In this document: positions 42,503 through 51,925 of the stretch, in pieces
How positions within the stretch are numbered: position 1 is the first letter of the stretch
Layout: every line of letters starts with the position of its first letter
NCBI RefSeq assembly: GCF_003467445.1
Contig: NZ_QSGS01000003.1
Span: 62,001-126,000 of the forward strand
Reading direction: 5' to 3'
From: Exiguobacterium sp. AM39-5BH
GTDB taxonomy: Bacteria > Bacillota > Bacilli > Exiguobacteriales > Exiguobacteriaceae
Length of the DNA: 64,000 nucleotides
The notes under the pieces: generated by a model
The model's input: only the letters and a program-made list of their open reading frames with translations
What the model was told of the DNA's origin: nothing
The model's database searches: none
Program-made: the position numbers and the translations under genes

Positions 42503-43284
42503 GTCGCGGTGCATCCTCCGAGATGCCTGCCATCATCCGTCCGGTCGTCGAGGCGTTCATCGAGCGGATCGACGGCGTGATCCCATCGCTTGAGCACCTC
42601 TATTTGCATGGGTCGGCCGCGATGGGAGGGTTTCACCCTGACCATAGCGACCTTGATTTTCTGATTGTCACGAGTCGTCCGCTAACGCCTGAAACAAAGG
42701 TGGGACTGACACGCCTCTGTCTTGAGTCATCAAACGAGCCGTATCCGATTGAGTTGAGTGTTCTTACAGTGGGTGACCTGACAGCTTGGAGGCATCCGAG
42801 TCCATTTGATTTTCACTACAGCGAGGGTTGGCGTTCGCGATTCGAGTCGGCGCTTCAAGCGGGTGAAATAGCGACCATACAAGCTGGGATGACCGATCCC
42901 GACTTGGCCGCCCATATAAAAATCACTAGTGAGCGAGGCATCGTGCTCTATGGTCGTCCTCTCACGGACGTAATCGCCGGCTTCAATGAAGCCGACTATC
43001 GAGATGCGATTGTGTTTGATGCGCGAGACTGTCTCGATTCGATCCACGACACGCCGATGTATAGTGTGCTCAATCTGACGCGCATCCTGGCGTATTGTTC
43101 CGACGACCTCGTCTTATCGAAACAGGAGGCGCTTGAGTGGTCGATAACGAAAGGCTTCTCGACCGATGTGTTGCAGACGGTCGAGAAAGCGGCAGCGGCT
43201 TACGCCGGGAATGATGTGAACTTCACAGCGGATGAACTGGATGTCTTCCGAGACTTCGCCCGGGACCACCTTCAGCACATATAA
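42499..43284 (+). CDS. Aminoglycoside nucleotidyltransferase-like protein
   Basis: A 261-residue protein of the ANT(3'')/ANT(9) type: [23 protein letters not shown] holds the GSxxxG and metal-binding DxD of the nucleotidyltransferase fold. [14 protein letters not shown] and [12 protein letters not shown], then [10 protein letters not shown], match the AadA C-terminal helical domain. It may adenylylate an aminoglycoside such as streptomycin or spectinomycin, but chromosomal relatives often have unknown substrates. It overlaps the uvrC stop by 4 bp and would be co-transcribed with it, between uvrC and yslB. Confidence 0.75.
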   Translation: MSRGASSEMPAIIRPVVEAFIERIDGVIPSLEHLYLHGSAAMGGFHPDHSDLDFLIVTSRPLTPETKVGLTRLCLESSNEPYPIELSVLTVGDLTAWRHPSPFDFHYSEGWRSRFESALQAGEIATIQAGMTDPDLAAHIKITSERGIVLYGRPLTDVIAGFNEADYRDAIVFDARDCLDSIHDTPMYSVLNLTRILAYCSDDLVLSKQEALEWSITKGFSTDVLQTVEKAAAAYAGNDVNFTADELDVFRDFARDHLQHI

Positions 43285-43285
43285 G

Positions 43286-43317
43286 AAAGAGCCGATGCAC
43301 TCACGCATCGGCTCTTC
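43286..43317. terminator. Possible bidirectional terminator
   Basis: AAGAGCCGATGC and GCATCGGCTCTT pair perfectly around a 6-base loop, between the converging nucleotidyltransferase gene and yslB. T-runs are weak on both sides. Confidence 0.65.
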
Positions 43318-43374
43318 GTCATTCATACGTATCTTTTCGGTCTAGTTGGACGGTGATCTGGACGGCCTGGCGCG

Positions 43375-43719
43375 TCACATCGGCGTAGCCTCGGCGACAC
43401 ATTGGAAACGACCGGCAATCTGTTCGGCTAAGAAACCAGCTTCGAGCTGGTGGTAGCCGGTTGCCTTTTCTTGGGTCGAAGGCGGAGGGACGAGTTCGAA
43501 CAAGAATTTATTCCCTTTTTCTTTTAAGAGCGTCAATTGCCCCCATCCGGCCTCGATAAAGAAGGCGCTCAGTTCGTCATTCGTCATGATCGGGAATTTG
43601 CGTGCGACCCGTTTGCCCGACCAATAGATGACTTGGGCGTAATCGTCCCCGAGCAAATCCGTCAACACATAATCGCGAAGCAGTTCGATCGCGAAAGTGG
43701 GTTGGCTCATCGTTTCCAT
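43375..43719 (-). CDS. yslB: YslB (DUF2507) family protein, C-terminus frameshifted
   Basis: Residues 1-100 follow B. subtilis YslB: FAIELLRDYVLTDLLGDDYAQVIYWSGKRVARKFP and YHQLEAGFLAEQIAGR. This frame then ends early at 43375 with CVAEATPM. One base added near 43400 switches to a frame reading ADVTRQAVQITVQLDRKD, which matches the expected YslB tail, and moves the stop to 43319. The intact protein would have about 133 residues. The gene lies between uvrC and sdhC as in B. subtilis, but on the opposite strand. DUF2507 relates to V4R-type fold proteins of unknown function. An alternative ATG exists at 43710. Confidence 0.75.
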   Translation of the reverse strand: METMSQPTFAIELLRDYVLTDLLGDDYAQVIYWSGKRVARKFPIMTNDELSAFFIEAGWGQLTLLKEKGNKFLFELVPPPSTQEKATGYHQLEAGFLAEQIAGRFQCVAEATPM

Positions 43720-43822
43720 CTTCTTCCATCACTCCATTCTCTCTATACCATTATAACGACGATTCACCTTTTGGTCACCGGGTATTTTGCAAAAGAATGT
43801 GGCACAAATCGGTCGGGTTGTC

Positions 43823-43851
43823 TTGTCATACAAATTTCACAAGAGTAGAAT
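43823..43851 (+). promoter_or_regulatory. sdh operon promoter
   Basis: TTGTCA (43823-43828), 17 bp, TAGAAT (43846-43851), about 80 bp before sdhC. Confidence 0.6.
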
Positions 43852-43877
43852 AGGAGACAGAAAGCTATATTTGCATT

Positions 43878-43926
43878 TGAAAACGCTTTTATTTACAAAA
43901 CGAGCCAAGGGCTCGTACAAAGGGGG
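43878..43926 (+). promoter_or_regulatory. sdhC leader: cre-like site and hairpin near ribosome site
   Basis: TGAAAACGCTTTTA (43878-43891) differs from the cre consensus at one core position. CGAGCC-AAG-GGCTCG (43901-43915) can form a hairpin that ends four bases before the ribosome site AAAGGGGG, so it could influence sdhC translation. Confidence 0.45.
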
Positions 43927-43933
43927 AACTAGA

Positions 43934-44551
43934 ATGGCAACGCGTCGTGACTATTTCAGTCGTAAAGTCCATTCGCTACTTGGGGTCATCCCAATCGGAT
44001 TGTTTTTGATCGTTCACTTGTCGGTCAACTACTATATCGTCGATGGGGTGGAATCGTTCAACAAGGCAGCAAAATTTATGGGGAGCTTACCGTATTTGTA
44101 CTTCCTTGAAGTGACGGTCATCGCCTTGCCGATGATTTTCCACGGGGTATACGGCGTGTACTACGCGTTTCTCGGTTCGATTAACACGAACCGTTACTCG
44201 TACGCCCGTAACTGGATGTACATGCTCCAACGCTTCACGGGCGTCTTCCTCGTCATCTTCATCGCATGGCACGTTTGGGAAACGCGCTTGGCGAAGTTGC
44301 GTGGCGTCGAGGTAAATGCGGAGATGATGCAAAACATCGTCGACAATCCGCTCATGCTCATCTTCTACATAGTCGGGATCCTCTCGGCTACGTTCCACTT
44401 CGCGAACGGTCTCTGGTCGTTTGCCATCACGTGGGGGATCACACAGTCGCCTCGTTCACAGCGCTTCATGAGCTATGTCTCAGGCGTCGTCTTCTTGGCA
44501 CTATCTTTTGTCGGCATCCGTTCAATCTTGACGTTCGCGGGCATCTTGTAA
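43934..44551 (+). CDS. sdhC: Succinate dehydrogenase cytochrome b558 subunit
   Basis: A 205-residue membrane anchor with five TM segments and haem-ligand histidines (KVHSLLGVIPIGLFLIVHLSVNYY, MIFHGVYGVYYAF, FIAWHVWE, TFHFANGLW). It carries electrons from the SdhAB subunits to menaquinone. The frame is open from 43787, but AAAGGGGG precedes the ATG at 43934 (MATRRDYF), matching the family N-terminus. Confidence 0.95.
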   Translation: MATRRDYFSRKVHSLLGVIPIGLFLIVHLSVNYYIVDGVESFNKAAKFMGSLPYLYFLEVTVIALPMIFHGVYGVYYAFLGSINTNRYSYARNWMYMLQRFTGVFLVIFIAWHVWETRLAKLRGVEVNAEMMQNIVDNPLMLIFYIVGILSATFHFANGLWSFAITWGITQSPRSQRFMSYVSGVVFLALSFVGIRSILTFAGIL

Positions 44552-44567
44552 TTAGGGGGAAAAGTTC

Positions 44568-46325
44568 ATGGCAAATCAAAGTTTGATCGTCATCGGTGGC
44601 GGTCTGGCTGGACTCATGGCGACAATCAAGTCGGCTGAGATGGGTGTTCCGGTAAAACTATTCTCGCTTGTACCGGTCAAGCGTTCACATTCAGTTTGTG
44701 CACAAGGCGGCATCAACGGTGCCGTCAACACGAAAGGGGAAGGGGATTCTCCTTGGCAACACTTTGATGACACGGTCTATGGGGGCGACTTCCTCGCCAA
44801 CCAACCGCCGGTCCAAAAGATGGCGGAAGCGGCACCGAAGATCATCCACATGTTCGACCGCATGGGCGTCATGTTCAACCGGACGCCAGAAGGTCTTCTC
44901 GACTTCCGTCGTTTCGGCGGCACGCTCCATCACCGTACGGCTTACGCCGGTGCGACGACGGGGCAACAGCTCCTGTACGCACTAGACGAGCAGGTTCGTC
45001 GCTACGAGGCGCAAGGGCTCGTCGAGAAATATGAGGGCTGGGAGTTCCTCCGGGCCATCATCGATGAAGCAGGTGTGTGCCGTGGTGCGGTCTGTCAGGA
45101 TTTGCGCTCGATGGAAATTAAAGCGTTCCCATCGGACGCGGTCATCCTCGCGACAGGCGGCCCAGGTGTCATCTTCGGTAAGTCGACCAACTCGGTCATC
45201 AACACCGGCCAAGCGGCTGGAGCGGTCTATCGTCAAGGGGCGGTGTACGCGAACGGTGAGTTCATCCAAATCCACCCGACGGCGATCCCGGGGGACGACA
45301 AGCTTCGTCTCATGAGTGAGTCGGCACGCGGTGAGGGTGGACGCGTTTGGACGTATAAAGACGGCAAACCATGGTACTTCCTTGAAGAGAAGTATCCGGC
45401 TTACGGGAACCTCGTGCCGCGTGATATCGCGACGCGTGAAATTTTCGATGTCTGCGTCAACCAAAAGCTCGGCGTCAACGGCGAGAACATGGTGTACCTC
45501 GATTTGTCGCATAAAGACTCGAAAGAGCTCGACATCAAGCTCGGCGGGATCCTTGAGATTTACGAGAAGTTCGTCGGCGACGATCCACGAAAAGTCCCGA
45601 TGAAGATCTTCCCGGCCGTTCACTATTCGATGGGCGGACTCTGGGTCGACTACGATCAGATGACAAACATCCCAGGCTTGTTCGCAGCCGGTGAGTGCGA
45701 TTACTCGATGCACGGTGCGAACCGTCTCGGGGCCAACTCGCTCCTCTCAGCCGTATACGGCGGGATGGAAGCCGGTCCATCGGCCGTTCACTACATGCGC
45801 GGTCTCGACCAGGCGACAGAGAGCGTGCCAGAAGCGCTCTTCAACTTCAACGAACGTGAAGAAATCGAGCGGTTCAACGATATCCTCGCGATGGACGGTA
45901 CGGAAAACGCGTATCAAATCCACCGTGAGCTCGGTGAACTCATGACCGACAACGTCACGGTCGTTCGTTACAACGACAAGCTCGAAGCGACGGATCTCAA
46001 ACTCCGTGAGCTTCGTGAACGCTATCACAACATCTCCGCGACCGATACGGCCCGCTGGAGCAACCAAGGGGCATCGTTCATCCGACAACTCGACCACATG
46101 CTCGACCTCGCGCGCGTCATCACGCTTGGCGCTTTGAAACGCGACGAGAGCCGTGGCGCTCATTACAAACCGGACTTCCCGGAACGTGATGACGACAAGT
46201 TCATGAAGACGACGATGGCACGTTATGACAATGGGGAAGTCGATATCTCGTACGAAGAAATCGACGTTTCGTTAATCCCGCCACGTAAACGGGATTACTC
46301 GAAGAAAGGGGCGAAGACGAAATGA
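44568..46325 (+). CDS. sdhA: Succinate dehydrogenase flavoprotein subunit
   Basis: 585 residues oxidising succinate to fumarate. FAD-binding GGGLAGLMATIKSAEMG at the N-terminus, the covalent-FAD histidine in KRSHSVCAQGGING, and the active-site HPTAIP and RGEGGRVW segments are present. AGGGGG precedes the ATG. It overlaps sdhB by 4 bp. Confidence 0.96.
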   Translation: MANQSLIVIGGGLAGLMATIKSAEMGVPVKLFSLVPVKRSHSVCAQGGINGAVNTKGEGDSPWQHFDDTVYGGDFLANQPPVQKMAEAAPKIIHMFDRMGVMFNRTPEGLLDFRRFGGTLHHRTAYAGATTGQQLLYALDEQVRRYEAQGLVEKYEGWEFLRAIIDEAGVCRGAVCQDLRSMEIKAFPSDAVILATGGPGVIFGKSTNSVINTGQAAGAVYRQGAVYANGEFIQIHPTAIPGDDKLRLMSESARGEGGRVWTYKDGKPWYFLEEKYPAYGNLVPRDIATREIFDVCVNQKLGVNGENMVYLDLSHKDSKELDIKLGGILEIYEKFVGDDPRKVPMKIFPAVHYSMGGLWVDYDQMTNIPGLFAAGECDYSMHGANRLGANSLLSAVYGGMEAGPSAVHYMRGLDQATESVPEALFNFNEREEIERFNDILAMDGTENAYQIHRELGELMTDNVTVVRYNDKLEATDLKLRELRERYHNISATDTARWSNQGASFIRQLDHMLDLARVITLGALKRDESRGAHYKPDFPERDDDKFMKTTMARYDNGEVDISYEEIDVSLIPPRKRDYSKKGAKTK

Positions 46326-47122
46326 CGACGCCGATGCAAGCAGATCAAAAAGACATTCGTTTTATCATTGAACGTCAGGACGGTCCGGATCAACCGACCT
46401 ACACGGAAGAGTTCACCGTCCCGTACCGTCCGAATATGAACGTCATCTCGGCGCTGATGGAAATCCGCCGGAACCCGGTCAATGCGAACGGGGACAAGAC
46501 GACACCGATCAACTGGGATATGAACTGTCTCGAGGAAGTGTGTGGTGCTTGTTCGATGATCATCAACGGCAAGCCGCGCCAGTCGTGTACGGCGCTCGTC
46601 GACAAGCTCGAGCAACCGATCCGACTGGCTCCAATGAAGACGTTCCCGGTCATTCGCGACCTTCAAGTCGACCGTCAGCGTATGTTCGACGCGTTGAAAA
46701 AAGTGAAGGCATGGGTTCCGATTGACGGGACGTACGATCTCGGACCAGGACCACGGATGCCAGAGAACAAACGTCAATGGGCGTATGAACTATCGAAATG
46801 TATGACGTGTGGTGTCTGCCTCGAGGCGTGCCCGAACGTCAACGACAAGTCGAGCTTCATCGGACCGGCCGCAATCTCACAAGTCCGCCTCTTCAATTCG
46901 CATCCGACTGGCGCCTTCCACGCAGAAGACCGTCTCGAAGCGCTCATGGAAGACGGCGGCCTCGCACAGTGCGGAAACGCACAAAACTGTGTCGAGGTTT
47001 GTCCGAAAGGCATCCCGCTCACGACGTCAATCGCCGCGATGAACCGTCAAACGACGCTTCACTCGTTTAAATCGTTCTTCGGAAGCGACAAAGGCCGCAC
47101 CGGTTCTGCGGTCGAGGCGTAA
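46322..47122 (+). CDS. sdhB: Succinate dehydrogenase iron-sulfur subunit
   Basis: 266 residues. The 2Fe-2S cysteines lie in CLEEVCGACSM and the later RQSC; the 4Fe-4S and 3Fe-4S sites are in CMTCGVCLEACP and CGNAQNCVEVCPKG. It connects SdhA to SdhC. The start overlaps the sdhA stop. Confidence 0.95.
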   Translation: MTTPMQADQKDIRFIIERQDGPDQPTYTEEFTVPYRPNMNVISALMEIRRNPVNANGDKTTPINWDMNCLEEVCGACSMIINGKPRQSCTALVDKLEQPIRLAPMKTFPVIRDLQVDRQRMFDALKKVKAWVPIDGTYDLGPGPRMPENKRQWAYELSKCMTCGVCLEACPNVNDKSSFIGPAAISQVRLFNSHPTGAFHAEDRLEALMEDGGLAQCGNAQNCVEVCPKGIPLTTSIAAMNRQTTLHSFKSFFGSDKGRTGSAVEA

Positions 47123-47131
47123 GGGCTGCAG

Positions 47132-47572
47132 ATGACGAAGTACTTCCGGGAAGCCGATTGGGAAACACGTGTCAGAGCAGGGGTCGCGCTAGATGTCAAA
47201 GTCCGATTCTCAGAGTGCGACCCGTACGGTCATATGAACAATACGATTCCGTTCATCTATTTCGAGGACGCGCGAATCGAGTTGCTTGAAGCGACAGGAT
47301 TTTCGTTGAAAGACGGGTTCGTCGTCGTGGCGGATGCCCAGTGTGACTACGTCCGCCAGGTGATGCCGCGCCAATCGATCAAGGTGTATGCCAATGTCTT
47401 GACGGTCGGAAACACTTCATGTGATATTCATTACGGGGCATATGATGGAGACCAGCTTATGTTCGCGGGGCGCACGAGTCTCGTGCACTTGTCAAAAACC
47501 GGTCGTCCGACCGAATGGACTCCAGAATATAAAAATCGCTTGCAGAATTATTGCGAATCCGCTATCATTTGA
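47132..47572 (+). CDS. ysmA: Acyl-CoA thioesterase, YsmA-like
   Basis: A 146-residue hot-dog fold thioesterase: FSECDPYGHMNNTIPFIYFEDARIELLE carries the catalytic-type aspartate in the DxxGHxNN pattern of 4-hydroxybenzoyl-CoA thioesterases. It lies 9 bp after sdhB, as ysmA does in B. subtilis. The substrate is unknown. Confidence 0.85.
   Translation: MTKYFREADWETRVRAGVALDVKVRFSECDPYGHMNNTIPFIYFEDARIELLEATGFSLKDGFVVVADAQCDYVRQVMPRQSIKVYANVLTVGNTSCDIHYGAYDGDQLMFAGRTSLVHLSKTGRPTEWTPEYKNRLQNYCESAII
47540..47568 (+). promoter_or_regulatory. Possible HPr gene promoter
   Basis: TTGCAG (47540-47545), 17 bp, TATCAT (47563-47568), inside the end of ysmA; a TTGCGA-16-TAATGA alternative overlaps it. 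Confidence 0.35.
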
Positions 47573-47643
47573 TAATGAGTTCACAAACAATTATTCGGCA
47601 GGTCCGCCTGTAGAATTGAAATTTGAAGGGAGACTATCACGTC

Positions 47644-47907
47644 ATGGAAAAAACGTTCACAGTCGTTGCAGATTCAGGAATTCACGCTCGTCCAGCTACA
47701 CAGTTGGTTAACACAGCTTCTAAGTTCCAATCAGATATCAACCTTGAGTACAACGGTAAGACAGTAAACCTCAAGTCAATCATGGGTGTTCTTTCACTCG
47801 GAATCGCTAAAGATTCTACAATCAAAATCACTGCAGCTGGTGACGATGCAGAAGAAGCGGTTAACACGCTTTCTGACATGCTCACAAGCGAAGGTCTTGC
47901 TCAGTAA
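47644..47907 (+). CDS. ptsH: Phosphocarrier protein HPr
   Basis: An 87-residue HPr. The phosphoryl-accepting His15 is in [10 protein letters not shown], and Ser46, the HPr-kinase target needed for CcpA signalling, is in [11 protein letters not shown]. The ATG at 47644 is the family start, though the AAGGGAGA ribosome site is rather distant. Codon use suggests high expression. ptsI is not adjacent; the gene stands alone between ysmA and racE with its own terminator. Confidence 0.93.
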   Translation: MEKTFTVVADSGIHARPATQLVNTASKFQSDINLEYNGKTVNLKSIMGVLSLGIAKDSTIKITAAGDDAEEAVNTLSDMLTSEGLAQ

Positions 47908-47917
47908 TTGAGCGACG

Positions 47918-47951
47918 GACGAGGCGGCCAATCGGCTACCTCGTCTTTTTT
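47918..47951 (+). terminator. ptsH terminator
   Basis: GACGAGG and CCTCGTC enclose a further GCC/GGC pairing, followed by TTTTTTG. Confidence 0.9.
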
Positions 47952-48023
47952 GTTTGTCACGAGACCGTTTCTTTTTCAGAATCGGCTTTTTTGGTAAGAT
48001 AGATGGGAATGGAAGTGATGATC

Positions 48024-48830
48024 ATGAAACGAGCGATTGGAGTACTCGATTCAGGAGTTGGCGGTTTGACGGTGGTCAAAGAACTGATGCGCCAACTACC
48101 GAAAGAAGAAATTATCTATATCGGCGACACGGAACGGTGCCCGTATGGCCCGCGTCCGCACGATGAGATTGAAGCCTATACGTGGGAACTGATCGAGTTC
48201 CTGTTAAGTAAAAATGTGAAGATGATCGTCATCGCCTGCAACACGGCGACGGCGGTCGTCTTGAAAGAAGCTCGCAAACGCCTCAATATCCCGGTCATCG
48301 GCGTCATCGACCCGGGGGCCCGGGCGGCCGTCAAAGGGACGCGCAACAAGCATATCGGTGTCATCGGCACGAAGATGACGATCGAGAGCGACTCGTACGA
48401 GACGGCGCTCCGGCACGTGGCCGGCGAAATCGATGTGTATTCGCTCGCTTGTCCGCCGTTCGTCCCGCTCGTCGAAGCCGGAGAACTCGACGGGGAACGC
48501 GTCCGCGATATCGTCGCTGAGACGATCCGCCCGCTCCAGTCGTCCGCGATGGACACGCTCATTCTCGGCTGTACACACTATCCGCTGCTCGCACCGGTCA
48601 TTCAAGACGTCGTCGGACCTGACGTCCATTTGATCTCATCCGGTGACGAGACGGCGCTCGAAGTGGCCGCGATTTTGGATTTCAAAGAGCTCGAGAATGA
48701 TTTGGACACGGTCCCGGTGCACCGGTTTTATGCGACCGGGGACGTCGTCATCTTTGACCGTTTGGCGACAGAGTGGCTCGGTCAACCCGTGCGAGCGGAG
48801 AAAGTAGAGGTGTCTGGTGTCGATGCGTAA
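48024..48830 (+). CDS. racE: Glutamate racemase
   Basis: About 268 residues making D-glutamate for peptidoglycan. The N-terminal [11 protein letters not shown], the catalytic cysteine C72 in ACNTATA and the second one in LGCTHYPLL near 185 are all present. Several ATG codons occur from 48003; GGAAGTG at 48011-48017 best fits the ATG at 48024. In B. subtilis gerE precedes racE and gerM follows; both are absent here. Confidence 0.94.
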   Translation: MKRAIGVLDSGVGGLTVVKELMRQLPKEEIIYIGDTERCPYGPRPHDEIEAYTWELIEFLLSKNVKMIVIACNTATAVVLKEARKRLNIPVIGVIDPGARAAVKGTRNKHIGVIGTKMTIESDSYETALRHVAGEIDVYSLACPPFVPLVEAGELDGERVRDIVAETIRPLQSSAMDTLILGCTHYPLLAPVIQDVVGPDVHLISSGDETALEVAAILDFKELENDLDTVPVHRFYATGDVVIFDRLATEWLGQPVRAEKVEVSGVDA

Positions 48831-49572
48831 CGAAAGACAACAGGACGAGCTCCGGCCCGTCGAGATCGTTCCCCATGTGAATAAACATGCGGAAGGGTCG
48901 GTCCTCATCTCGATCGGGGACACGAAAGTCATCTGTACGGCGACCGTCGAAGAACGCGTCCCGAACTTCTTGCGCGGCAAGAAGCAAGGCTGGATTAACG
49001 CCGAGTACGCCATGCTCCCACGTGCGACCGGTAACCGTACGGTCCGCGAATCGGTCCGCGGCAAACAATCGGGCCGGACGATGGAGATTCAACGGTTAAT
49101 CTCGCGGTCGCTCCGTTCGGTCGTCGATTTGGAACGGCTCGGTGAACGGACGATTTGGATTGACTGTGACGTCATCCAAGCGGACGGTGGCACGCGCACG
49201 GCCTCGATTACGGGCGGCTTCTGTGCCCTCGTCCTCGCGGTCGACGCACTCATCCGCCAAGGCAAGCTCGACGACACGCCGATCAAAGAAGGCGTCGCCG
49301 CTATCTCGGTCGGACGGACCGATGAGCTGCTTCTCGACTTGAACTACGAAGAAGACGCCGCGGCCGAGGTCGACATGAACGTCGTCATGACGGCGAGCGG
49401 ACGTTTCGTCGAAGTGCAAGGCACGGGGGAAGAAGCGACGTTCACGTTGCTCGAGATGAACGAGATGCTCCACATGGCCCAAAATGGAATCGAGACGCTG
49501 TTCAAAGCGGCCGAAGACGCGCTCGGTGCCTCCTGGTGGTATGTCGGGGAACAATTGGAGGAAACGACATGA
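48817..49572 (+). CDS. rph: Ribonuclease PH
   Basis: About 250 residues. This phosphorolytic 3' exonuclease trims tRNA precursors. [38 protein letters not shown] and [20 protein letters not shown] are family hallmarks. Start is GTG 48817 (6 bp after AGAGG) or ATG 48823, which matches homologues. It overlaps the end of racE. Confidence 0.94.
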   Translation: MSMRNERQQDELRPVEIVPHVNKHAEGSVLISIGDTKVICTATVEERVPNFLRGKKQGWINAEYAMLPRATGNRTVRESVRGKQSGRTMEIQRLISRSLRSVVDLERLGERTIWIDCDVIQADGGTRTASITGGFCALVLAVDALIRQGKLDDTPIKEGVAAISVGRTDELLLDLNYEEDAAAEVDMNVVMTASGRFVEVQGTGEEATFTLLEMNEMLHMAQNGIETLFKAAEDALGASWWYVGEQLEETT

Positions 49573-50159
49573 AACTCATCGTCGCAACACGCAATCAAGG
49601 AAAAGTCGCAGAAATCGAAGGGATGCTCACGCCGCTCGGCTTCGAAGTCGAATCGCTCTTGGATTACCCGGACGCACCGGAGACGGACGAGACGGGTACG
49701 ACGTTCGAAGCGAACGCCGAGCTGAAGGCGACCGAGGCGGCCCGCTATTTCGGCCACGCCGTCCTCGCGGATGATTCAGGGCTCGAAGTCGACGCGCTCG
49801 ATGGGGCGCCCGGTGTCTATTCGGCCCGCTTCGCCGGACCGGAGAAGTCGGACGAGGCGAACAACGCGCTTCTTCTCGAGAAGTTGAACGGGGCGACCGA
49901 CCGGACGGCACGCTTTATTTGTGCCCTCTGTCTGGCCAAACCAACCGGAGAGACGTTGACGGTACGCGGTACGATTGAAGGGACGATCGGCTACGCGCCG
50001 CACGGGGAGAATGGTTTCGGTTACGACCCGCTCTTCATCGTCCCGTCGCTTCATAAGACGGCGGCAGAACTTGAACGCGACGAAAAGGCGGCGGTCAGTC
50101 ACCGCGGTCAAGCACTACGAAAGTTAGAGGCAGAAATTATTCCGTTTATGGAGGGGTGA
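49569..50159 (+). CDS. ysnA: XTP/dITP diphosphatase (RdgB/HAM1)
   Basis: A 196-residue house-cleaning enzyme that hydrolyses non-canonical purine triphosphates. [49 protein letters not shown] and [10 protein letters not shown] are typical. GGAGGAAACGAC precedes the ATG at 49569, which overlaps the rph stop. Confidence 0.94.
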   Translation: MKLIVATRNQGKVAEIEGMLTPLGFEVESLLDYPDAPETDETGTTFEANAELKATEAARYFGHAVLADDSGLEVDALDGAPGVYSARFAGPEKSDEANNALLLEKLNGATDRTARFICALCLAKPTGETLTVRGTIEGTIGYAPHGENGFGYDPLFIVPSLHKTAAELERDEKAAVSHRGQALRKLEAEIIPFMEG

Positions 50160-50164
50160 CCTGT

Positions 50165-50677
50165 ATGCGTTTTCTCGTAGTCAGTGACAGTCACGGATTG
50201 ACAGAAGAACTAGCGATCATCTTCAACCGGCACGAACAAGAAATCGATGACGCGTTCCATTGTGGGGATTCCCAGCTCGCGCTCGTCGATGAACATCTGC
50301 TCCCGTATCGTACGGTGCGGGGTAATTGCGACTTCGGCGGCGACTTGCCGCTCGAGCGAATCGAGGAGACGGCTGAAGGGACGATTCTCATCGTCCACGG
50401 GCATCACCACGACGTGAAGTACGACTTGAACCGGTTGCGTTACCGGGCTGAAGAGGTCGGGGCGAACGTCGTTTTGTTCGGCCACTCGCACGTCGCCGGA
50501 GCATTGATTGAGGACGGGGTGCTCTATGTGAACCCGGGCTCGATTCGGATGCCGCGCGGACGGAGTGACAAGACGTATGTACTGATGGATCTCGAGAACG
50601 GACAGGCAACGGTCCGCTTTTATCGGTCAGAGGACGGTTCGGCCGTCGAAGATCTCGATGTGAGCGGAAAGCTGTGA
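50165..50677 (+). CDS. ysnB: Metallophosphoesterase YsnB (MJ0936 family)
   Basis: A 170-residue phosphodiesterase: metal ligands in VVSDSHG, HCGDSQ, RGNCD, VHGHHHDV and FGHSHVAG. GGAGGGG overlaps the GTG at 50156, so the ATG at 50165 is preferred. It follows ysnA as in B. subtilis. The physiological substrate is unknown. Confidence 0.92.
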   Translation: MRFLVVSDSHGLTEELAIIFNRHEQEIDDAFHCGDSQLALVDEHLLPYRTVRGNCDFGGDLPLERIEETAEGTILIVHGHHHDVKYDLNRLRYRAEEVGANVVLFGHSHVAGALIEDGVLYVNPGSIRMPRGRSDKTYVLMDLENGQATVRFYRSEDGSAVEDLDVSGKL

Positions 50678-50695
50678 CGGAATGAAAAGAAGGAA

Positions 50696-50724
50696 TTGAC
50701 AGCAAACCATTTTTCTATTATAGT
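50696..50724 (+). promoter_or_regulatory. tRNA-Arg promoter
   Basis: TTGACA (50696-50701), 17 bp, TATAGT (50719-50724), 12 bp before the mature tRNA. Confidence 0.85.
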
Positions 50725-50736
50725 TTTCTTGTCAAT

Positions 50737-50810
<74 letters not shown>

Positions 50811-50824
50811 CTTCCATTTAAAAT

Positions 50825-50857
50825 AGAGATAGCCTCCACGGAGGTTGTCTCTTTTTT
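50825..50857 (+). terminator. Terminator after tRNA-Arg
   Basis: AGAGA and GCCTCC on the left pair with GGAGG and TCTCT on the right around a short loop, followed by TTTTTT. Confidence 0.82.
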
Positions 50858-50931
50858 CGTTTTTCGGGGTATTGATTGACAACGAATCGATCCTAACGGA
50901 AGATGGAGATGAATGGAAAGGGTGTGGAGAG

Positions 50932-51837
50932 ATGGCAAAAGAGAAAGCGTACCCGTTTCCTGGGAACTGGTCGCGGCTTCAGAAGATGATTCAAGAGGCG
51001 GACACGGCCGGAGAACGGCAACGGGTCGAACCGATTCTATGGGATTGGTATGAGGCAGTGCCCGGTGATCCATTTATTTTCATGGAACTATTCCAATGTC
51101 TGATGGAACGTCCGGAAGAACCGGAGACGCTTGAGAAACTCGAAGAACTCGTCACGACTCAGATGACGGTCGCAGAAGAACCTGCAGCCGGCGGGCTTCA
51201 AATCGCCCAGTATTACATCATGCGTGACCAACCGTTCGAGGCGGCCCATTGGATCAATCTCTATCTCGAATGGCAAGAGAAGACCGATCACGTCAACACA
51301 CAAGCGCATCAAGTACTGCAAGTGTTGAAGTTGACCGAGTTCCCGGCCGCGATCGCCAAAGTGAAGCGGATCTTACATCGAGGCGGGATCGGCGAGCAAA
51401 TCGAGACGCTCGAACACGTCCATTTCAACATCGACGACGTCCTCGACAACGTTTTGAAAGAGCTCCTCGTCGCGGAACGGCCGAAGTTGATGAAGTTGAT
51501 CGTGCTCCAAAAAGCGTTCGACGAGTTGCCGGTCATCGAATGGACTGACCTCGGGACACGGCATCGCTTGACGCAAGACGAGGCGACCGTGCATACGCAA
51601 GCGTGGGAAGCGATGACCAATCAATTGCAGCGGGTCGTATATGGTGACGAGATCGCGACGCAGCTGCTCATGAACTACATGTATACGCACTACCCGTTCA
51701 CGCCTGAGGAAGCGTCTGCCGTGGAGACAGCGATTGCTCAAGCGAAAACGGCCATCCTGCAACATGAGGAAACGGACGGCCTAGCAGCGGAAATCCTCGA
51801 GGCAGACACGCGTTTCACCGAGGCGTTTCTAGACTAA
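50932..51837 (+). CDS. ysoA: YsoA-like helical repeat protein
   Basis: About 301 residues, helical throughout, with repeated helix pairs (WDWYEAVPGDPFIFMELFQCLME, EAAHWINLYLEWQEKTD) suggesting a TPR-like fold. It lies directly before tig, where ysoA sits in B. subtilis, so I assign it on position and character. The frame is open from 50845, but GGAGAG fits the ATG at 50932. Function unknown. Confidence 0.7.
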   Translation: MAKEKAYPFPGNWSRLQKMIQEADTAGERQRVEPILWDWYEAVPGDPFIFMELFQCLMERPEEPETLEKLEELVTTQMTVAEEPAAGGLQIAQYYIMRDQPFEAAHWINLYLEWQEKTDHVNTQAHQVLQVLKLTEFPAAIAKVKRILHRGGIGEQIETLEHVHFNIDDVLDNVLKELLVAERPKLMKLIVLQKAFDELPVIEWTDLGTRHRLTQDEATVHTQAWEAMTNQLQRVVYGDEIATQLLMNYMYTHYPFTPEEASAVETAIAQAKTAILQHEETDGLAAEILEADTRFTEAFLD

Positions 51838-51863
51838 ATCCTTGTGTGCAGTCGTCGGATTTA

Positions 51864-51872
51864 TGCTATAAT
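51864..51872 (+). promoter_or_regulatory. tig promoter, extended -10
   Basis: TGCTATAAT (51864-51872) is an extended -10 element; a weak -35 (TGTGCA) lies 16 bp upstream of the hexamer. The tig start is 54 bp downstream. Confidence 0.55.
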
Positions 51873-51925
51873 ACGGATTGTTGTACATTCTTGTACGTAT
51901 AAACGAATTGTTGGAGGGACTTAGC

